From: Bdellovibrio sp. ZAP7
GTDB lineage: Bacteria > Bdellovibrionota > Bdellovibrionia > Bdellovibrionales > Bdellovibrionaceae
Length of the DNA stretch: 64,000 nucleotides
Assembly: GCF_006874645.1 (NCBI RefSeq)
Contig: NZ_CP030082.1
Span: 3,038,001 to 3,102,000 of the forward strand
Reading direction: 5' to 3'
The stretch's first letter is position 1. The number at the start of each line of letters is the position of its first letter. The notes beneath the pieces were generated by a model. The model was not told where the DNA came from. It did not search any database and saw nothing but the letters and a program-made list of their open reading frames with translations. This document shows, one piece after another, positions 44,166 to 52,355 of the stretch. The translations under genes were made by a program, and so were the position numbers.

Positions 44166-44663
44166 ATGAAGACAGAAGTCACATATTTAGCTGGTGGATG
44201 TTTTTGGGGTATGGAGGACCTGCTGCGCAAGCTTCCGGGCGTTCTTAAAACCGAAGTGGGTTACATGGGTGGCAACACTCAAAATGCGACCTACAACGAC
44301 GTCAAAACAGGAACGACAAACCACGCAGAAACTGTGAAAGTTGAATTCAATCCCGATCAACTTTCGTTTGAAAACCTTTTGCTTTATTTCTTTAAAATTC
44401 ACGATCCCACGACATTAAACCGTCAAGGGAACGACATCGGTACGCAGTATCGCAGCGAAATTTTCTTTACCTCTGAGGAGCAAAAAGAAACGGCTGCGAA
44501 AGTGATTGCACGCGTGGATAAGTCAGGCGCATGGGGAAAACCAGCTGCCACTGTGGTTGCCAAGGCTCCAGAGTTTTGGTCAGCCGAAGGCTATCACCAG
44601 GATTATCTGCTGAAGAATCCAGATGGCTACACTTGCCACTTCGTTCGTAAGGTTGATTTTTAA
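44166..44663 (+). CDS. msrA: peptide methionine sulfoxide reductase MsrA
   Basis: A 165-aa MsrA. The catalytic Cys12 is in GGCFWGMED, and the GYMGG and HDPTTLNRQGNDIGTQYRS segments are conserved. Only one further cysteine (GYTCHF, near the end) is present, so regeneration may use that residue or thioredoxin directly. A strong AGGAGG precedes the ATG. It lies 31 bp after the HyuB-like gene and may be co-transcribed. Confidence 0.96.
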   Translation: MKTEVTYLAGGCFWGMEDLLRKLPGVLKTEVGYMGGNTQNATYNDVKTGTTNHAETVKVEFNPDQLSFENLLLYFFKIHDPTTLNRQGNDIGTQYRSEIFFTSEEQKETAAKVIARVDKSGAWGKPAATVVAKAPEFWSAEGYHQDYLLKNPDGYTCHFVRKVDF

Positions 44664-44674
44664 ATCCTAGAAAA

Positions 44675-44708
44675 TAAAAAAGGTCCCGAGTGGGACCTTT
44701 TTTTTTTA
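44675..44708. terminator. bidirectional terminator
   Basis: AGGTCCC-GAG-TGGGACCT with A6 to the left and T9 to the right, between msrA and the convergent lipoprotein gene. The minus-strand stop at 44706 lies within its tail. Confidence 0.9.
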
Positions 44709-45710
44709 TTGGCGAATTTCTTTAAGCATATTGATCAGTATCTGTTGATTTTGGGCTTCGGTGAAGCTGAGCTTCGCGGCTCCCTTTTGCACTTTCATTT
44801 TATCAATCAAACGTTTCACCTTGGAATCCATTTTCGGTGTTTTTCCAAGCTTGATCAAAAGATTTTTGGCGTCGATACCTTTTTGCAGAACTTCGGTTTT
44901 AAGATACTCCACCTGTGTGGCATTCATACCCGACATATCCAGATCCCAACCCAACAACAAAGTCTTTGCCTGCATCACCAGATTTTTGTCGCCCAACTTT
45001 GAAACCATATCGATGAACATCAACGGGAACATGTTGTAACGAGTCTGCAAAATCTGGATGGCTTTTTCCTCGTGAGCCAGTACTTCGCGTATAGAACCTT
45101 TTTGAGGAATATCACGCGGAGCCAGCAGAGCTTCTTCCATCAGGCTGTACATACTGACCACTTGCGTTTCACCTAGGCGATCTACGTTCTCCACTTGCTT
45201 GCGATTTGTGCGATCCATGGCAACGGCCATCGCATTGAAAGAAGCCGTCATGTTATCTTTGGAAGTAATGTCTGTTGCATCCGGCTCCGCCAAAGGATCG
45301 ATGCTGTTATCGCGTTGAGCGAGCTCTTCGATCTCCATAAAAAATTCTTGAGTCGCTTGCTGTTCTAAAAGCTCGCGCTTCGCAGAGGATTTGTCTTGGC
45401 CCAGGCCATTCCACAACTGCACTTCATAGGACATAAAGTACTTTGTTGCTTCCGAGATTTTTTTGAACAGGGTTGGCGCTTGCATAACGGAGTTATAAGC
45501 CTCGCGACGGAGCTGCAAAGCATTCCCCTGGCGAAGAGCATCGTACAGCTCATCTGTTTGATCCTTAAGCTCGCCGGTGCTCTTTTTCATATCCTCAGTG
45601 GTGTCACTCATTTTCACCGTGGCATCGTGCATTTCATCGACCTTCTGGATCTCAGAACACGCAACCATGGAAAGGAGCAAAAGGCCCGACAAACAGATCT
45701 TATGTTTCAT
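44706..45710 (-). CDS. lipoprotein with helical coiled-coil body, unknown function
   Basis: A 334-aa protein. ATG 45710 gives a lipoprotein signal (lipobox SMVAC). After the anchor, residues about 20-60 form a heptad-like coiled coil rich in Asp/Glu/Lys and Thr/Met. The remainder is helical with a run MFPLMFIDMVSKLGD. No family is recognised. An in-frame start 45 bp upstream would place extra residues before the signal. The TTGGCACAAA-like box lies about 112 nt upstream. Confidence 0.75.
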   Translation of the reverse strand: MKHKICLSGLLLLSMVACSEIQKVDEMHDATVKMSDTTEDMKKSTGELKDQTDELYDALRQGNALQLRREAYNSVMQAPTLFKKISEATKYFMSYEVQLWNGLGQDKSSAKRELLEQQATQEFFMEIEELAQRDNSIDPLAEPDATDITSKDNMTASFNAMAVAMDRTNRKQVENVDRLGETQVVSMYSLMEEALLAPRDIPQKGSIREVLAHEEKAIQILQTRYNMFPLMFIDMVSKLGDKNLVMQAKTLLLGWDLDMSGMNATQVEYLKTEVLQKGIDAKNLLIKLGKTPKMDSKVKRLIDKMKVQKGAAKLSFTEAQNQQILINMLKEIRQ

Positions 45711-45821
45711 AAATACATCCCAGTGTGGTGTGTTCAACGAGTCGACAACTGACACTTTCAGTCACTTTCGTGGAACACTATCTGCAGTTAATTTCTCTCT
45801 CATTCTGCAGAGAGCAAAAAC

Positions 45822-45848
45822 TCCAAATTTTGTGCCATTAACTAGTTA
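45822..45848 (-). promoter_or_regulatory. TGGCACAAA box with palindrome (copy 3)
   Basis: The minus strand reads TAACTAGTTA (perfect palindrome, 45839-45848) and then TGGCACAAAATTTGGA. The box matches the leader of the gene at 54481 at 14 of 16 positions (TGGCACAAACTTTGGA differs in the middle). It lies in the 227-bp gap between divergent genes. Confidence 0.4.
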
Positions 45849-45937
45849 CATCTCCGTAATTTGGTAGTTTGGGTTGGCAACTTGCGAAAAGACACGATAA
45901 CGAATTAGCAGTCTGTAAGTTAAGAGGGGCTCTTGAA

Positions 45938-46729
45938 ATGAAACTGCTGATAGCTGCAATGATGCTCACAATCGGATTCCGTACATCGGTCACGATGGCG
46001 GACACCATTTTGGTCAGATCAGATGCCTGGTGTCCGTACGTCTGTGACAGCTCAAAAGACCCCGGTTACATGGTCGAAGTCGTATCAAAAATTTTCGAAA
46101 AAAATGGCCACAAAGTAAACTTCTCTATGGTGAATTGGGCCCGTGCCGTCAGCGAAACGCGCAGAAACAAGGCCACGGCGATTGTCGGTGCTAACTACAA
46201 TGATGCCCCGGATTTTGTATTCCCTACTAAAACTTTGGGACATGGCCAGGATTTCTTCTTTGTTAAAAAAGACTCTACATGGACCTACAAAGGCAGCGCT
46301 TCTTTAGTGGGTAAAAAAATCGGTGTCATCAATGGTTATGCATATGGTGGCGACATGGATCGCATCGTCTCGGAAAATAAAGACATCTTTATTTCTATTT
46401 CGGGCGAGCATCCTTTAGATCAAATTATCAAAATGATCGAAAGCAAGCGCCTGGATGCTTTCATCGAAAATCAAACAGTACTGCGAACAAATTTAGCGAA
46501 CATGGGTTTAAGCCAAGACGAATACAAACCCGTGAGTTCTCAAGTTGCAAATGATGCGAAACTTTTCATCGCATTTTCACCAGCCAATAAGAAATCAGAA
46601 ATTTACGCAAAGATCTTTACTAAAGGGATCACAGAGATGCGCCAGAACGGCGAGCTCACTCGCATTCTGGCTAAGTACGGTTTGACGGACTGGGAACAAC
46701 AAGAAGCTTTAGAAACGGCGACTAAATAA
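45938..46729 (+). CDS. periplasmic solute-binding protein, family 3-like
   Basis: A 263-aa protein with a signal peptide (MKLLIAAMMLTIGFRTSVTMA) and GAGGGG before ATG 45938. The fold pattern is that of extracellular solute-binding family 3: an N-terminal lobe with GYMVEVVSKIFEKNG, a hinge strand and VGKKIGVINGYAYGG starting the second lobe. A CPYVC pair near the start may form a disulfide. No transporter genes are adjacent, so it may be an orphan receptor or amino-acid binder. Its end overlaps the dehydratase gene by 8 bp. Confidence 0.85.
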   Translation: MKLLIAAMMLTIGFRTSVTMADTILVRSDAWCPYVCDSSKDPGYMVEVVSKIFEKNGHKVNFSMVNWARAVSETRRNKATAIVGANYNDAPDFVFPTKTLGHGQDFFFVKKDSTWTYKGSASLVGKKIGVINGYAYGGDMDRIVSENKDIFISISGEHPLDQIIKMIESKRLDAFIENQTVLRTNLANMGLSQDEYKPVSSQVANDAKLFIAFSPANKKSEIYAKIFTKGITEMRQNGELTRILAKYGLTDWEQQEALETATK

Positions 46730-47951
46730 TTTTAGCGCCGCTAGCCTCCAAGGCACGTTTGATTCTTTCCACGTGCTCGATGCTGGAAGTTTCCAGCACG
46801 AAATCAATACGAGTTTCTCGCAAAGACAAACCTTGAGACACACGGTCATGTCGCACTTCCAAAACATTGGCTTTTTCACTGGCAATCACTTGAGTCAGGT
46901 TGCTTAAGTTTCCTGGCAAGTCATCCACGATCACAGACAACTCACAAAGTTTCCCGCGAAGAGCCTGACCACGATCGATGATTTTGCTGACGATATTCAA
47001 ATCGATGTTGCCACCGCTGATGATCACGCAACATTTTTTACCCAACTGTAAACCACGATGCATGGCTGCCGCCATGGCTGCGGCTCCCGAACCTTCAGCA
47101 ACAGTTTTCGCACGCTCCATCAGGAACACGATGGCTTCAGCAATTTCGTCATCACTTACTGTTACGACTTGATCGACATATTTTGAAATGAAGCTGTCGT
47201 AGATCACTTGCGATGGATTCTTAATCGCAATCCCATCTGCGATCGTCGCAGCACGTTTCTTTTTTTGGTCTTGAGTTTGTTTGTTGTAAAGACAAGCCAT
47301 TCCCGGAGAGCGATCGCTTTGCACACCGATCACGCGCACTTTGGGATTAATAGTTTTCACCGCCAAAGCCACACCACTGATCAATCCGCCACCACCGATG
47401 GGAACGATCACAGTATCCAGATCAGGAACTTTTTCAAGGATCTCTAAACCAATCGTACCTTGCCCGGCGATCACATAGGGATCTTGATAAGGATGTACGA
47501 AGGTGAAGCCATTTTCTTTTTCAAGCTTTTGGGCATACTCGTAAGCTTCGTCGTAAATTTCGCCTTTAAGCACCACGTTCGCACCATAGGAACGAGTCGC
47601 TGTGGCTTTGCTGATCGAGCAATTCTCTGGCATCACGATTGTGGATTTCACTCCCGCCAAACGTGCTGACAGCGCCACACCTTGCGCGTGATTTCCGGCA
47701 GAACTTGCGACGACTCCGCGAGCTTTTTCTTCAGCGCTTAAGTTTGAAATTTTATTGTAAGCACCACGGAATTTGAAACTGCCCGTACGCTGAGTGTTTT
47801 CGAATTTAAAATAAACTTCGCTGTTCAACAGGTTGCTGGCACTGATCGAGTGGCTCATCTCCGTGGGACTGATGATGTCTTTAATAACCTGACGTGCTTT
47901 CTGAATGTCTTCGAAAGTAACCTTCATTACGTTGGGCATTTCATTGGGCAT
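46722..47951 (-). CDS. threonine ammonia-lyase (dehydratase) with ACT-like domain
   Basis: A 409-aa PLP enzyme that deaminates threonine to 2-oxobutanoate. The PLP lysine is Lys60 in TGSFKFRGA, SSAGNHAQG follows, and the phosphate-binding loop is IGGGGLISG. The C-terminal 80 residues (from LCELSVIVDDLPG) form a single ACT domain, as in the shorter clostridial-type/TdcB-like enzymes and unlike IlvA with two. It is the source of 2-oxobutanoate for isoleucine or catabolism. GGAG precedes the ATG. Confidence 0.9.
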   Translation of the reverse strand: MPNEMPNVMKVTFEDIQKARQVIKDIISPTEMSHSISASNLLNSEVYFKFENTQRTGSFKFRGAYNKISNLSAEEKARGVVASSAGNHAQGVALSARLAGVKSTIVMPENCSISKATATRSYGANVVLKGEIYDEAYEYAQKLEKENGFTFVHPYQDPYVIAGQGTIGLEILEKVPDLDTVIVPIGGGGLISGVALAVKTINPKVRVIGVQSDRSPGMACLYNKQTQDQKKKRAATIADGIAIKNPSQVIYDSFISKYVDQVVTVSDDEIAEAIVFLMERAKTVAEGSGAAAMAAAMHRGLQLGKKCCVIISGGNIDLNIVSKIIDRGQALRGKLCELSVIVDDLPGNLSNLTQVIASEKANVLEVRHDRVSQGLSLRETRIDFVLETSSIEHVERIKRALEASGAKII

Positions 47952-48206
47952 AGAACGGGAACTCCTGTTGATTCGCCTACTTTCTTCTAAAATCCAGGCC
48001 TGGGCAAGATGGTTTCACAGATGTGATGCCCTGGGGATTCGTCGGGAAAATTAACCTCAAATATATGTAATCACTCAGTTTTTCGTCTTAAACCTGGAAA
48101 TCTCAAGAAATATTATGTCGCACTTTTATCAAATATTAAGCGGAAATACTCAAAAGGACTCATGATTTCGGTTATCTCGCCGAAAAGTCTAGGGAGGGGT
48201 ATCAAT

Positions 48207-49442
48207 TTGATCAACCGACTTAGATTCCTAAATTTAACGACAGCTGTGATGCTTGTTTGGAGTTCAGCGTACGCGCAAGTTCCGGAAGAGCTTCAGGAAG
48301 TCGTATTGACGGGAAATCTGTTTGGTCGCTCCTCCGCCGACTTTTCTAAAAGTGCCAACAACATCAAAACGACAGTGACCCAAGGTACTAAAGGTACGGT
48401 GGTTGAATCCCGACGCCTGAAATCCCCAGGTTCTTACGGCGTGAAAATCCGTCTGACAGAAGTTGGTAGTGGTAAAACCAATGCGAAACCAGGTGATGAA
48501 GTTTGGGTTTATTATAACAAGAAAAATCCGTGGATTACTTTCCGTGATACCAAAGACATGGAAGTGCAAAATCCCGAAAATGCGTTGACGGCAAAAGCCC
48601 GTCAATCTGGTGAAGGCATCCCCGCCCCAACCACTCCCACTCCTGCAGATGACAAGAGCATCGATCCGAACGAGGCGATGCCAAGTGGCGATCGCAGTCA
48701 GACCGAGGCTGGCACTGGTAACAACTGCTTGTTGAATAACTCTTGCGGCACAAGTGCGAATCATGAAGCGATGAAATCAGTCGCTGACAAGATTCTGGAT
48801 GACGAAGTAGCGAAGCGTCCCAAAGATGCTGGAGCTAAAAAACCAGAAGCTAAAAAAGAAACAAAATCTCCTGACTTTGGAAAAGAAGCGGCTGAGAAAA
48901 AGAAGGCTGCAACTCTGGCCAAACTAAAAAAGCGCACCTACACCATGGAGAGATTCGATTGGACAAACTTTCCAGAGGTGATGAAGTATTCTGAAAGCGC
49001 AAAAGCTGCTGCTGCCATCAAATCAGGGATTCGAAATCGCGAACCTGGATCCACGGGACGCTGTTATGCGTACGTAAAAGATGCCTTGTTGGCGAGTGGA
49101 CTGGTGAAGTCCCGTCCTCCGGGCGGTCATGCTAAAAATGGCGTAAAGGACTTAAAAGCCCAGGGTTTCATCAATCTGATGGACGAACCCTATAAGGGCA
49201 TTATCAAATCACCCGATGACGCCCCTAAAGGCGCTGTGATTATTTATGAAACTTCTGACAAAGGACAGTCTGGCGATATTCAAATTAAAACCGACTGGTC
49301 GACGGATGGCTCTTACGTGAGTGACTTCCTGGGCAGAAGAACTGACAGATCAGACGGTAGTTTTTTATCATCTCCTAAAGCTAAAGACTTTAAGAGAAGG
49401 AAAAAGCCGTATAAAATCGTCGGTGTTATGATTAAACCGTAG
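48207..49442 (+). CDS. secreted two-domain protein: SH3-like module plus CHAP/NlpC-like C-terminus
   Basis: A 411-aa protein. The TTG at 48207 has GGGAGG nine bases upstream and opens a signal peptide ending at SSAYA. An ATG at 48162 would add a long N-tail. Residues about 25-110 are the same module as in the gene at 37262 (FGRSS, NNIKTT, GTKG, EVWVY). A charged Lys/Ala/Glu linker follows. The C-terminal third has TGRCYAYVKDALL, a CHAP/NlpC-type nucleophile start, and GDIQIKTDW where the catalytic histidine would be expected, so activity is uncertain. Confidence 0.65.
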   Translation: MINRLRFLNLTTAVMLVWSSAYAQVPEELQEVVLTGNLFGRSSADFSKSANNIKTTVTQGTKGTVVESRRLKSPGSYGVKIRLTEVGSGKTNAKPGDEVWVYYNKKNPWITFRDTKDMEVQNPENALTAKARQSGEGIPAPTTPTPADDKSIDPNEAMPSGDRSQTEAGTGNNCLLNNSCGTSANHEAMKSVADKILDDEVAKRPKDAGAKKPEAKKETKSPDFGKEAAEKKKAATLAKLKKRTYTMERFDWTNFPEVMKYSESAKAAAAIKSGIRNREPGSTGRCYAYVKDALLASGLVKSRPPGGHAKNGVKDLKAQGFINLMDEPYKGIIKSPDDAPKGAVIIYETSDKGQSGDIQIKTDWSTDGSYVSDFLGRRTDRSDGSFLSSPKAKDFKRRKKPYKIVGVMIKP

Positions 49443-49452
49443 GAATGGTGTT

Positions 49453-49959
49453 ATGAAGAAAGCATTGATTCTCACTCTTATTTTTACTTCGATCGGCTTG
49501 AAGGCAGCGGCTGTCTCTGCGGATGATTCTTTGGTGGCTTTGCAAAAAGCTGAGCAAATCATTGCGACGTTGCCCACAGATGGCGAGTTCAAAAAGAATG
49601 ATCCGCAATCTAAGAAGCTTCAGAAGGATCAGGACAAAGCCTTCGATATTCTGACTGATGCTATTAAATCTTTTAAAGAATCTCCTGAAGATCAACTTTT
49701 GTTGGAGCAAATTTTAAAAGTGGTGTCGGCCATGAATAAAAAAGATCCCACTCGCTACGCGACGGAGATGGTTTCGGAACTTTTCAACTATGAACTTCCA
49801 GAGTTTAAAGACAAACAGCACAAACCGCTCGTGGCTAAGATTAAAAAACGTCAAGAGCAGTATCAAGCCGCTCTGAAAAAGCTTCCCCCAAAAGAAGCGA
49901 ACGAACTGCATAAAGCTATCCAAAACTTTGTTCGTTCCGCCAACGAAGGCAACGGATAA
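49453..49959 (+). CDS. small secreted helical protein
   Basis: A 168-aa protein with a signal peptide (MKKALILTLIFTSIGLKAAAVSA) starting 10 bp after the SH3-like gene and surely co-transcribed. The mature part is charged and helical, Lys/Asp/Glu-rich, without cysteines. Unlike the partner gene at 38404 it is not disulfide-rich, so the two loci share the arrangement but not the partner. A terminator follows. Confidence 0.72.
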   Translation: MKKALILTLIFTSIGLKAAAVSADDSLVALQKAEQIIATLPTDGEFKKNDPQSKKLQKDQDKAFDILTDAIKSFKESPEDQLLLEQILKVVSAMNKKDPTRYATEMVSELFNYELPEFKDKQHKPLVAKIKKRQEQYQAALKKLPPKEANELHKAIQNFVRSANEGNG

Positions 49960-50006
49960 AACACAGGCCTCAGCTGAAAACAAGCGTACTGAATAAAAGT
50001 ACGCGA

Positions 50007-50041
50007 TAAAAAAAGCGCGCTCTTTGCAGGCGCGCTTTTTT
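50007..50041 (+). terminator. terminator between convergent units
   Basis: AAAAAAGCGCGC-loop-GCGCGCTTTTTT (50007-50041). A second hairpin GCGTAC-loop-GTACGC (49984-50004) precedes it. Confidence 0.85.
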
Positions 50042-50073
50042 AGTTTCAAATTAGACCCTCTAATTTGAAGTGA

Positions 50074-50796
50074 CTATACAGTTGCGATCTTGTGGAAAGA
50101 ATCCACTTCCAAAGAAGCTCCGCCCACCAAGAAACCACTCACGTGAGCTTGCTTGATCAGTTGAGCCGCATTATCTGGCTTCACACTGCCACCGTAAAGT
50201 ATCGGCGCTGTGAATCCCATTTTTGTCAGGATGTTGTGAACATCCGTGTGAGTTTCAGCCACTTGTTCAGGTGTCGCTACCTTTCCAGTACCGATCGCCC
50301 AAACAGGTTCATAAGCCACCACAACAGGCTTTGATTTATCAGCCTTAGCTAACCCCAATAGCAACTGAGTTTCCAGCACGCGGAACGTATGAGTCGCCTC
50401 ACGCTCTTGCAAAGTCTCACCAATACAAAGCATCGGAATAAGCCCCAAGGACTGGACGTAAGCCACTTTGTCAGCGATCAATGCATCCGTCTCACCAAAG
50501 ATAGAACGACGTTCGCTGTGACCAATAAGAATATAATTCCCACCGATCTCTTTCACCACCTGAGCCGAGTTTTCCCCAGTAAAAGCCCCTTGCGCCTGAG
50601 TGTAAGCATTCTGCACACCAATCTTGATCGCAGACCCCTTTACCGCCTCACAAGCCGCTTCCAAAGAAATAGCCGAAGGAAAAAACACGACCTCACCAGT
50701 AACCGAACCCATCACCTCTTTGAACTTATTCAAAAAAGAACGAGTCTCCGCAGGAGTCTTAAAAAGCTTCCAATTCCCAGCAAAAATCTTTTTCAT
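50074..50796 (-). CDS. tpiA: triosephosphate isomerase
   Basis: A 240-aa TIM-barrel enzyme that interconverts dihydroxyacetone phosphate and glyceraldehyde 3-phosphate. The catalytic residues are visible: Lys10 in GNWK, His93 in GHSERR and Glu163 in AYEPVWAIGTG. YGGSVKPDN closes the phosphate site. It lies downstream of gap and pgk, but the 332-bp gap with a terminator and a structured element suggests separate or modulated expression. Confidence 0.97.
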   Translation of the reverse strand: MKKIFAGNWKLFKTPAETRSFLNKFKEVMGSVTGEVVFFPSAISLEAACEAVKGSAIKIGVQNAYTQAQGAFTGENSAQVVKEIGGNYILIGHSERRSIFGETDALIADKVAYVQSLGLIPMLCIGETLQEREATHTFRVLETQLLLGLAKADKSKPVVVAYEPVWAIGTGKVATPEQVAETHTDVHNILTKMGFTAPILYGGSVKPDNAAQLIKQAHVSGFLVGGASLEVDSFHKIATV

Positions 50797-50937
50797 AAAA
50801 AAATCCCCAATTAAAAAATTACAGCAGCCTAATTTCCACTGCCGCTCCGGTTGCTGCCCGCATCAAAAAAACAAATCATCTCCGCATCGGTAACCGCATG
50901 CATTACAAAAAACCGGCAGGCACCTTTTCGAAATCCC

Positions 50938-50986
50938 CGAAAAAAAATGGCCCCAAAGGGGCTCATTTTTCAGCGGCAAAGCCGCT
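50938..50986 (-). terminator. terminator and second hairpin between pgk and tpiA
   Basis: The minus strand reads GCCCC-TTT-GGGGC followed by CATTTTTTTT. A further hairpin AGCGGC-AAA-GCCGCT (50972-50986) lies just upstream in the direction of transcription. This would end most gap-pgk transcripts. The stretch 50797-50937 shows no gene. Confidence 0.65.
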
Positions 50987-51020
50987 CTCCGGCTCCATCC
51001 CCAGCCTCAGCAACCTGTTC

Positions 51021-51127
51021 AAAGGTACGCTAAAGCTTGAGTGTAATCGAGGCGCCAGGAGGAAGGCGTACTCCTGTACGCCGACGACGCAGCAACGCAG
51101 AGTACACTCAAGATCTAGCGGACCTTT
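51021..51127 (-). repeat. nested-stem element, copy C
   Basis: Outer stem AAAGGTACGCTA/TAGCGGACCTTT (51021-51032 with 51116-51127, 11 of 12 paired), middle stem CTTGAGTGTA/TACACTCAAG (51036-51045 with 51103-51112, perfect) and inner stem GGCGTAC/GTACGCC (51065-51071 with 51076-51082). GACGACGCAGCAACGCAG matches the conserved tract of the other copies but here lies inside the middle stem. It ends one base from the pgk stop codon. Confidence 0.85.
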
Positions 51128-51128
51128 G

Positions 51129-52352
51129 CTATTCGTAATTACTTGCTGGACGAGCCTTCACGCGAAGAATCTCAAGACCCGGCAACTTATCTCCTTGAAG
51201 GTATTCAAGAGAAGCACCTCCACCTGTCGAGATGTGAGTCATCTGAGCCGCATAACCAGACATTTCTGCCGCTGCAGCAGAATCACCGCCACCAACGATT
51301 TTAATCGCATTAGATTCAGCGATCGCTTTTGCCACGCCGAAAGTCCCTTTCGAGAAAGCTGGATTTTCGAAAACGCCCATTGGACCGTTCCAGAAAATAG
51401 TCCCTGCTTCTTTCAAAGCTGCAGAGTAATTGCGGATCGTTTGAGGTCCGATGTCCAAAGCCATTTCGCCATCTGGAATCACAACGTCTTTCGTCGTGTG
51501 AGCATTCGCCACATCACCAAAAGCTTTCGTCGCCACGTGATCCACTGGCAGCAAAATAGTTTTGTCACGAGCTGCGATACGCTCGATCATTTCTTTGCAA
51601 TAGCGAACTTTGTCAGTTTCCACCAAAGAGTTACCAACAGACACGCCTTGAGCTTTCAAGAAAGTGTATGCCATGGCACCACCGATGATGAAACCATCAA
51701 CGATGTCCATCAACTTTTCGATCACTGGCATTTTGTCAGAAACTTTTGCACCACCCATCACGGCGATGTAAGGGCGTTTTGGATTCGTCAAAAGAGAATC
51801 CAGCATATTGATTTCTTTTTCGATCAAGAATCCAATGCCTTTTTCTTTCATCACAGACGGCAGTGCATGAATCGTCGCATGAGCTCTGTGAGAGGCACCG
51901 AACGCGTCGTTGATGTAGATCTCTGCATAGTTTGCGATTTTTTGCGCGAACTCGATAGAGTCTTTTGTTTCACCTTCTTCAAAACGGACGTTCTCAAGAA
52001 GGATCAACTGATTCTTTTTCAAAGAAGGCAGCAAGTGAACGGGAGCATCAGAATCTGGTTCTTCAACCAAGATCACTTCTGCATTCAAGTGCTCTTGAAG
52101 ACGTTTTGCAACGGGCTCCAAGGAGAACTCTTTGTCGTCTTTCGTTTTTGGACGACCCATGTGCGAAGCCATAACGATCTTCGCACCGTGTTCCATGCAA
52201 TACTTAATTGTTGGAAGAGAAGCCGTGATACGGTTTTCATCCGTGATCTTGCCACCTTCCATGGGAACGTTCAGATCCAAGCGAAGGAAAACAACTTTGC
52301 CTTCCAACGCGAAATCACGAACGGTTTTAATGCCTTTAAGACCTGCGCTCAT
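51129..52352 (-). CDS. pgk: phosphoglycerate kinase
   Basis: A 407-aa two-domain glycolytic kinase that makes ATP from 1,3-bisphosphoglycerate. FLRLDLNVPM, SHMGRPK and HRAHATIH of the N-domain, and the GGAKVSDK and GGGDSAAAAE loops of the C-domain, are all in place. It starts 3 bp after the gap stop with its ribosome site (AAAGGTCT) inside gap, so the two genes are translated together. The nested-stem element follows directly. Confidence 0.97.
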   Translation of the reverse strand: MSAGLKGIKTVRDFALEGKVVFLRLDLNVPMEGGKITDENRITASLPTIKYCMEHGAKIVMASHMGRPKTKDDKEFSLEPVAKRLQEHLNAEVILVEEPDSDAPVHLLPSLKKNQLILLENVRFEEGETKDSIEFAQKIANYAEIYINDAFGASHRAHATIHALPSVMKEKGIGFLIEKEINMLDSLLTNPKRPYIAVMGGAKVSDKMPVIEKLMDIVDGFIIGGAMAYTFLKAQGVSVGNSLVETDKVRYCKEMIERIAARDKTILLPVDHVATKAFGDVANAHTTKDVVIPDGEMALDIGPQTIRNYSAALKEAGTIFWNGPMGVFENPAFSKGTFGVAKAIAESNAIKIVGGGDSAAAAEMSGYAAQMTHISTGGGASLEYLQGDKLPGLEILRVKARPASNYE

Positions 52353-52355
52353 TGA

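Noticed and set aside
50898..52355. 485-codon open frame on the plus strand opposite pgk
   Set aside because: It is antisense to the whole of pgk, begins in the intergenic repeat, has a His/Arg/Phe-rich composition typical of a mirrored coding frame, and has no ribosome site.
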